From CAMEON01 sp045602325 (GTDB lineage: Bacteria; Bacillota; Clostridia; Oscillospirales; CAG-272): 10,892 nt of DNA. Position 1 is the stretch's first letter. The number at the start of each line of letters is the position of its first letter. Shown here piece by piece: positions 5,440 to 10,892 of the stretch. Position numbers and translations under genes: made by a program. A model generated the notes under the pieces. That model was not told the DNA's origin, did not search any database, and saw nothing but the letters and a program-made list of their open reading frames with translations. The stretch covers positions 1 to 10,892 of the forward strand of contig JAZSBH010000122.1 in NCBI GenBank assembly GCA_045602325.1. Direction: 5' to 3'.

Positions 5440-8400
5440 ATGGAAGACCGTAAAAATAATTTAGAAGAACGAGCCCGCAAGGGTGCCCTGGCCAAGGAGT
5501 ATTCTGATATGCTCCGCAAAAAGAGGGAGCGCCACCGCAAGGCCATAGGGGACGATCTGTACAATTTCCTATCCGAGCTTCACCACACGGGGCTGACCCA
5601 GGCGGAGATCGAGCTTACAAAAGCCCTCCGTGACTCCGACACCCTACCCTCGGCGTGGATACTCACCCGCATGAAGCCCGCCTTCGGCACCATGTTCCAC
5701 GAGCGGGACAGGGAAGCCATCCTCTACTGGGCGGATCACATACGGGATATCCCCTACACCCGCTCTTACTGCCGCCGTCCCTTCCGCTCCCGGGAGTTGA
5801 CTGCCTACGTTGATCCGATTTGCAGTATGCTCCGCAGCTTTTCTCTGGAGTGGATGCCCGATCTTGATCCTGCAAAGATCTTGAATCGCGAGATTCCCGA
5901 GGATGCCGCCGCATATCTGGATGAAATGATCTGGCGTACCCCCGGATACAACGACTGGCAGATCGCCTACGCCCTGGATCACGGGGACACCAACCTGTCG
6001 GATGCCGTTACCCGCATCCTTACCGAGGAGAACGGCATGGGTAGAGTCACCTTCCAGCTCATCCGCGGCGTGATGAAATCCCACCGCGCCGATCTCCATG
6101 AGCTGATGGGCAAGCTCCTGCTGGCGGCCAAGCTCCAGGAGGGCTTGCGCCAGGCTATCTGCGAGAACGCCGACTGCGGCACTCCCGAGGCCTTCCGCTC
6201 CATCCTGCAGGTCATTGCCGACAATGACCTCATCCGCTTCTCGGCGGTCAAGCGGGCCGTGGGTGTGTGGCTGGGGGTCATGACCGAGGAGACCCGCGAT
6301 CTGGATCGAATCAGCGGAAAGAGCCTGCGCCTCATGCTCGACTGCCTGGATTCCCCCGAAGCCCGTGCCGAGGCTCTGCACTCCGAGGACTCTATGGCCA
6401 TCCACATCGCCCTGTGGAGCCTGGCCTTTTCCGACGTGGCCGAGGCAGTCGCGGCTATGGAGCATATCATTCAGAACGGCACCCGCCATCAGCTTCTGGT
6501 AGCGGGCTACTTTGCCGCGCAGCTGGAGAATCCTCCCGTTGCCAACCGTTTGGCCAAGGCGGTGCTGAAAGCCCATCGTGATAAGCCCGACGTAGTGGCG
6601 GTGTGGCTGCCCTGCTTTTTGGACAGGGCGACGGGACGTATGTGGGACGCTTACCGCTACGGGCATACCGCGTCCATGGAGGGCTTCTTTGATGCCCGTG
6701 AGGAAGCCGAGGAATACTCCGCGCTGTTGTGGTCTCTGTTTAACGGCTTTGTTGGGAAGGAGAAGACCTACTCTCCCTGCGTGTTCCCGTGGCACGAGGT
6801 CACCGTCCGCAAGTGCGACCTCGCTCGCATCATCTGTACCATTGCTGCACTGACGGAGGATGACATCCTTATTGACGAAGCCTGCCCCCTCATCACCGAG
6901 GTGGACTCCGACCGCCGCCGCACCGTCTTTACGGTGATGCTCCGCCGTCACAGAACCCCCACCCAGCGCAGAACCGTTCTGGAAGCTCTCGCCGACCGCG
7001 AGACCTATACCCGCGCCGATGCTTATACCTTGGCCAAGGACATGACGATCACTCCCGACGAATACCGCATCGTGGAGGGACACCTCCGCTTCAAGGGCGC
7101 GGATATCCGTAAGAACTGTACCGAGCTGCTCTTAAAGCGGGACGATGCCGCCTTGACCGATACCCTCACCCGCCTGCTTGATGCCTCCAAGGAGGAGTCC
7201 CGCTTCGCCGCGCTGGATATGCTCTCTACGCTCCAAAAGAATAAGGTCCGCAAGGGGATCTTCGATGCTCTGCTCCCGAGGCTCACCGAAATGAGCGCGA
7301 ATTCGAGCCTGTCCTCCAAGGAAAAGACCTTTTTGGAGACTCTGCTTCCCAAGACCGCCGATACAGCCAATGCCGCCGAGACGACCGCCTTCGTGACCGC
7401 CGCCGACCGCTACTATCCCAAGGAATTTGATGAAAGCTATATCGCCAAGTGCGTGGGGGCCTTCGGCGACTATTTCCCCGACTCCAAGCTCCCCGCCCTG
7501 CTGACCGAAAAGGGAAGCATCAAGTCCGCCCTCAAGAAGCTCAAGGACGCCGTCACCCCCGCCGTGGCCTGCAAGACCTCCATCCAGGCCGCCATGGATC
7601 TCATGTCCCTCTCCCGCCTCATTGACGCCCACAAGAACGATGAGTTCGTTTCCTACAACGGAGAGACCGTCCTGCTGGGAACCCATCGCTTCCTGTTCAA
7701 GGACAAGGACGGCGGTCTGCCCCTCACCCACCTGTGGGATAACTGGATCAAGGAAAACGGCATTACCCACGCAAGACTTTTGCGGATGCTCATCCTGTTC
7801 CACGCTTACCGAAGCTCTACGCCCTTCTTTGAGAAGACCGTCGATACGATCCGCACCGTCTTCGGCGTAGGCTTCGAGAAGGGCAAGGAGCTGCCCTACG
7901 ACGGCCAGATGGAGATCATCCTGATCCACCTCGCCCAGGCTCTCCCCAAGGAGGATATGGCCATGCTGGCCTCTGCCCTGACGGCGTGGTTTATCCAATG
8001 CGTCCCCGACGGCGAGGTGGTGATCCGCACCCGCAAGGATCAGAAGAGCTCCGAACGAGACAGCCACGTCCACCTGCTTTCTCATAAGCAGCTCGCCTAT
8101 ATCTACAATTTCCTCAAGTGCGAGAATAGCCTGAACGGCGAAGCCATCGACAAGGTGTTTCCTCTGGCCGTGGCATCCGCCGAGCGGTGCATGGATGCGA
8201 AATATGCCCTGTCCGATAATCCTGAGGAGAACCCCAGGATACACTATCATACGATCACCTCCCGCCTCCTTTTGGATGAGGAGCACAACTACTATTACGG
8301 CGTAGTCCGCACAAATCTTGTAGATATCCGCGACTATCTCCAAGCCGCCCACAAGGGGATCATCACCGAGCGCCAGCTCTGCGAGTTCGCCCTGCGCCCC

Positions 8401-10695
8401 GAAACCATCAACTACTCCATGAAGGTGCTGTCCTACGTCGCCTCCTTCGTGTACGAGCAGGGACGGCAAGTGTCGGAGCGGCACCAGTGGGCCCGCAGAT
8501 GGACCGAGCAGTACGTCCGTTCTCTGGTGGGCGAGAAGGATTTGACCCGAGAGCTGACCGAGGAAGACAGAAAACTGTTGGACTTCACCGTCAAGGTCTA
8601 TGCCACCCTTGCCCCCGTGGTGGTGGGCGCGGAACTCCGTCGCGGCGACAGCCCCACCCCCTACTCCGAGGGCGTGAGCGGTATCTGCCGCATCTACGGC
8701 GCGGAGTATTTCGTATCCATCCTTACATCCTTGGGCAAGGATACCCTTGACCGCACCGCCTACTACGGCTATGGCATCGGAAAAGATCGCCGTTCCAGCC
8801 TTTCCTACCTCCTGTCGGTCTGCATCCCCGCCGCGGACGAGACGGTGGAGACCCTCAAAGCCGCGCTGGCAGGAAAGAAGATTCCCAAAAAGCGCCTGGT
8901 GGAGGCCGCTCTGTACTCTCCCGAGTGGATCCCCCTCATGGGCGAGTATCTGGGGCTTGACTCCTTCGCCTCGGTGTGCTACTACTTCATGGCCCACATG
9001 AACGAGAAGTTCGACGACAAGAAGCGCGCCGTCATCGCCCGCTATACCCCCCTGTCCGAGGACGAGCTCAACCTGGGCGCCTTCGACCTGTCCTGGTTCC
9101 GCTCCGCCTACGAGTCCATCGGGGACACCGACTTCGACCTGGTCTACGACGCCGCCAAGTACATCGCAGACGGCGCCAAGCACGCCAGAGCCCGCAAGTA
9201 CGCCGACGCCGCCCTGGGTCGCTTTACGGTGGAGGACACCGAAAAGACGGTCTCGGACAAGCGCAATAAAGACCTGCTCATGGCCTACGCCCTCATTCCC
9301 CTGTCGGGAGAGGACGATCTTCTCAGCCGCTACCTGTACATCCAGCGCTTCCGTAAGGAAAGCCGTCAGTTCGGCTCCCAGCGCATGACCAGCGAGGGGA
9401 AGGCCGTGGAGATGGCTCTGAAAAACCTGGCCACCAATGCGGGCTATGCCGATTCCATGCGGTTGACTCTGCGGATGGAGACAAAGGTTATCGACGACAG
9501 CCGCGCACTGCTAGAGCCTATCGACGTGGAGGGCGTGACCCTGCATCTTGTACTTGATGACAACGGCAAGGCCGAGATCACGGTCAGCAAGGACGGCAAG
9601 GAGCTCAAGAGCATTCCCGCTAAGCTCAAGAAGCATGAGACCGTCCTGGCTTTGACCGAGCTGAAAAAGACCCTCACCGAGCAGTACCGCCGTGCCCGAC
9701 GGATGCTGGAGGAGGCCATGGAGGATCAGACGGCATTCACCCTCTCCGAGCTTTCCGCCCTGTCGGAGCATCCCGTGGTGTACCCCATGCTGAAAAACCT
9801 GGTTCTCACCGACGGGACAGCTTCGGGCTTTCTCTGCGAGGGAGGTCTCACTTCTGTCGACGACATGGAGATTCCCCTGTCCCCCGATACCCCTGTCAGC
9901 ATCGCCCATCCCTACGACCTCTACGAGCAAGGGAATTGGCGCGACTTCCAAAAGTATTTATACGATAACCGCATCACCCAGCCCTACCGCCAGGTCTTCC
10001 GCGAGCTGTATATTAAGACGCCCGAGGAAGCCGATCAGCTCCACTCTCTGCGCTATGCGGGCAACCAGATCCAGCCTGCCAAGACGGTGGCCACCCTCAA
10101 ATCCCGCCGTTGGGTAGCTGATGTGGAGGACGGCCTGCAAAAGGTCTACTACAAGGAAAACATTGTCGCGCAGATCTATGCTCTAGCCGATTGGTTCACT
10201 CCCGCCGACATCGAAGCCCCCACCTTGGAATGGGTCTGTTTCTCGGATCGCAAGACAGGGAAGGAATTGAAGATTGTCGATATTCCTCCCGTGATCTTTT
10301 CTGAGGTCATGCGGGACGTGGATCTGGCCGTCAGCGTAGCCCATGCGGGCGGCGTTGACCCCGAGACCAGCCACTCCACCATGGAGATGCGAGCCGCCAT
10401 TCTGTCCTTTGTTCTGCCCCTGTTCAAGCTGGAAAATGTCCGCGTAGAAGGCAGACACGCTCTCATCGAGGGCAAACTGGCCGACTATTCTGTTCACTTG
10501 GGCAGCGGTGTTGTCCATCAGCAGGGCGGCGCCATGATCCCTGTCCTGCCCGTGCACTCTCAACACAGAGGCAAGATATTCCTGCCCTTCGTGGACGATG
10601 ACCCCAAGACCGCTGAGATCATCTCCAAGGTACTGCTGTTCGCCGAGGATCAGAAGATCAAGGATCCCGTGATCTCGGAAGCAATACGGCGGTAA
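5440..10695 (+). CDS. Giant DUF4132 (MolR/YehI-like) domain protein, 1751 aa
   Basis: A large soluble protein of unknown biochemical function. The C-terminal third is recognisable as the DUF4132 family (E. coli YehI/MolR relatives): a DUF4132-type region at about 1320-1475 including LSEHPVVYP (about 1441-1449), then AHPYDLYEQGNW (from 1489), RYAGNQIQ (1538-1545), a SRRW motif ending at W1558, DIPPVIFSEVMRDVDL (1614-1629), ALIEGKL with YSVHLGS (1674-1689) and HRGKIFLPFVDDDPKTAE (1709-1726). The first 1300 residues are mostly alpha-helical and partly HEAT-like (for example around 578-612), with a conserved-looking YYYGVVR at 951-957. By memory this arm corresponds to DUF5724. No signal peptide, membrane segment, Walker motif, WGR domain or obvious metal site was found. 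It is longer than E. coli YehI (about 1200 aa). It probably forms an operon with the 139-aa gene. The historical name 'molybdate metabolism regulator' for relatives should not be taken as function. Confidence 0.88.
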   Translation: MEDRKNNLEERARKGALAKEYSDMLRKKRERHRKAIGDDLYNFLSELHHTGLTQAEIELTKALRDSDTLPSAWILTRMKPAFGTMFHERDREAILYWADHIRDIPYTRSYCRRPFRSRELTAYVDPICSMLRSFSLEWMPDLDPAKILNREIPEDAAAYLDEMIWRTPGYNDWQIAYALDHGDTNLSDAVTRILTEENGMGRVTFQLIRGVMKSHRADLHELMGKLLLAAKLQEGLRQAICENADCGTPEAFRSILQVIADNDLIRFSAVKRAVGVWLGVMTEETRDLDRISGKSLRLMLDCLDSPEARAEALHSEDSMAIHIALWSLAFSDVAEAVAAMEHIIQNGTRHQLLVAGYFAAQLENPPVANRLAKAVLKAHRDKPDVVAVWLPCFLDRATGRMWDAYRYGHTASMEGFFDAREEAEEYSALLWSLFNGFVGKEKTYSPCVFPWHEVTVRKCDLARIICTIAALTEDDILIDEACPLITEVDSDRRRTVFTVMLRRHRTPTQRRTVLEALADRETYTRADAYTLAKDMTITPDEYRIVEGHLRFKGADIRKNCTELLLKRDDAALTDTLTRLLDASKEESRFAALDMLSTLQKNKVRKGIFDALLPRLTEMSANSSLSSKEKTFLETLLPKTADTANAAETTAFVTAADRYYPKEFDESYIAKCVGAFGDYFPDSKLPALLTEKGSIKSALKKLKDAVTPAVACKTSIQAAMDLMSLSRLIDAHKNDEFVSYNGETVLLGTHRFLFKDKDGGLPLTHLWDNWIKENGITHARLLRMLILFHAYRSSTPFFEKTVDTIRTVFGVGFEKGKELPYDGQMEIILIHLAQALPKEDMAMLASALTAWFIQCVPDGEVVIRTRKDQKSSERDSHVHLLSHKQLAYIYNFLKCENSLNGEAIDKVFPLAVASAERCMDAKYALSDNPEENPRIHYHTITSRLLLDEEHNYYYGVVRTNLVDIRDYLQAAHKGIITERQLCEFALRPETINYSMKVLSYVASFVYEQGRQVSERHQWARRWTEQYVRSLVGEKDLTRELTEEDRKLLDFTVKVYATLAPVVVGAELRRGDSPTPYSEGVSGICRIYGAEYFVSILTSLGKDTLDRTAYYGYGIGKDRRSSLSYLLSVCIPAADETVETLKAALAGKKIPKKRLVEAALYSPEWIPLMGEYLGLDSFASVCYYFMAHMNEKFDDKKRAVIARYTPLSEDELNLGAFDLSWFRSAYESIGDTDFDLVYDAAKYIADGAKHARARKYADAALGRFTVEDTEKTVSDKRNKDLLMAYALIPLSGEDDLLSRYLYIQRFRKESRQFGSQRMTSEGKAVEMALKNLATNAGYADSMRLTLRMETKVIDDSRALLEPIDVEGVTLHLVLDDNGKAEITVSKDGKELKSIPAKLKKHETVLALTELKKTLTEQYRRARRMLEEAMEDQTAFTLSELSALSEHPVVYPMLKNLVLTDGTASGFLCEGGLTSVDDMEIPLSPDTPVSIAHPYDLYEQGNWRDFQKYLYDNRITQPYRQVFRELYIKTPEEADQLHSLRYAGNQIQPAKTVATLKSRRWVADVEDGLQKVYYKENIVAQIYALADWFTPADIEAPTLEWVCFSDRKTGKELKIVDIPPVIFSEVMRDVDLAVSVAHAGGVDPETSHSTMEMRAAILSFVLPLFKLENVRVEGRHALIEGKLADYSVHLGSGVVHQQGGAMIPVLPVHSQHRGKIFLPFVDDDPKTAEIISKVLLFAEDQKIKDPVISEAIRR

Positions 10696-10711
10696 TTCGC
10701 ATAGGATAATC

Positions 10712-10740
10712 TTTACAAATCAGTGTGAGTATGCTATAAT
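10712..10740 (+). promoter_or_regulatory. Near-consensus sigma-A promoter at right edge
   Basis: TTTACA (10712-10717), a 17-bp spacer and a perfect TATAAT (10735-10740) preceded by TGC form the strongest promoter in the window. Predicted transcription start is near 10747. It begins 16 bp after the stop codon of the DUF4132 gene, with no terminator between. No gene with a ribosome binding site starts before the window ends, so it drives either an off-window gene with a leader of at least 145 nt or a small RNA. Two tiny overlapping frames (ATGs at 10757 and 10765, 3-4 codons) have no clear ribosome binding site. Confidence 0.8.
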
Positions 10741-10830
10741 GGAGCTACAATACATAATGAATAAATGATTCGTATTTAGCCGATTGCATAATTAGAATTG
10801 CAGTTTATCGGGGAGCGACTGCTCTCTGAG

Positions 10831-10870
10831 GCTCCCTCCGGGAGGGAGCTCCCGACGAAGTCGGGTGAGG
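10831..10870. repeat. Compact palindromic intergenic repeat
   Basis: A first palindrome pairs GCTCCCTCC (10831-10839) with GGAGGGAGC (10841-10849). A second hairpin pairs CCCGAC (10851-10856) with GTCGGG (10860-10865) around GAA, followed by TGAGGGAG. This arrangement resembles dispersed repeats I associate with intergenic regions of Oscillospirales/Clostridia, where the middle hairpin varies and the GGGAGGGAG part is constant. In RNA it would be very stable, but no U-run follows, so it is not a standard terminator. Confidence 0.65.
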
Positions 10871-10892
10871 GAGAATGCGCGAGTAAAAACAT

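Noticed and set aside
5644..9183. Long minus-strand open frames of 479 and 683 codons opposite the DUF4132 gene
   Set aside because: They run antisense to a clearly conserved protein, have low-complexity Gly/Val/His/Gln-rich translations typical of the complement of GC3-rich genes, and resemble no family.

Overview
The window looks like chromosomal DNA from a fairly GC-rich Firmicute, most likely an uncultured or gut-type Clostridia/Oscillospirales bacterium. The reasons are AGGAG-type ribosome binding sites, sigma-A promoters with extended TGN -10 boxes, the lon-ysxC gene pair known from Bacillus and clostridia, and hairpin-forming intergenic sequences of a type I associate with that group. 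The taxonomic placement is inference, because no rRNA or marker gene is present.

Left half (1-4488, all on the minus strand). Read in the direction of transcription it holds lon (ATP-dependent protease, 807 aa), then ysxC/engB (ribosome-assembly GTPase, 208 aa), whose Shine-Dalgarno overlaps the lon stop codon. A 142-bp spacer with stacked inverted repeats follows, then lysA (diaminopimelate decarboxylase, cut by the window edge after 427 codons). These are housekeeping genes for protein quality control, 50S ribosome assembly and lysine synthesis.

Middle (4489-5002). This is a 514-bp divergent intergenic region. It carries an extended -10 promoter and a hairpin-bearing leader for lon, a roughly 180-bp element with 23-bp imperfect terminal inverted repeats that looks like a MITE, and a promoter firing rightwards.

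Right half (5003-10695, plus strand). Two tightly spaced genes form an apparent operon: a 139-aa protein of unknown function and a 1751-aa protein whose C-terminal third I recognise as the DUF4132 (MolR/YehI-like) family. The small protein has an N-terminal strand-plus-helix and a C-terminal segment that read like a MoaD/ThiS/ubiquitin beta-grasp fold with a helical insertion, but it ends in TGRMW instead of GG. No member of the MoxR ATPase/vWA/SWIM set that accompanies yehI in E. coli lies inside the window. This two-gene unit is the best candidate for an undescribed system here.

Right edge (10696-10892). A near-consensus promoter sits 16 bp after the large gene and no convincing ORF follows it. 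The window ends in a compact palindromic repeat that resembles dispersed intergenic repeats of Clostridia.
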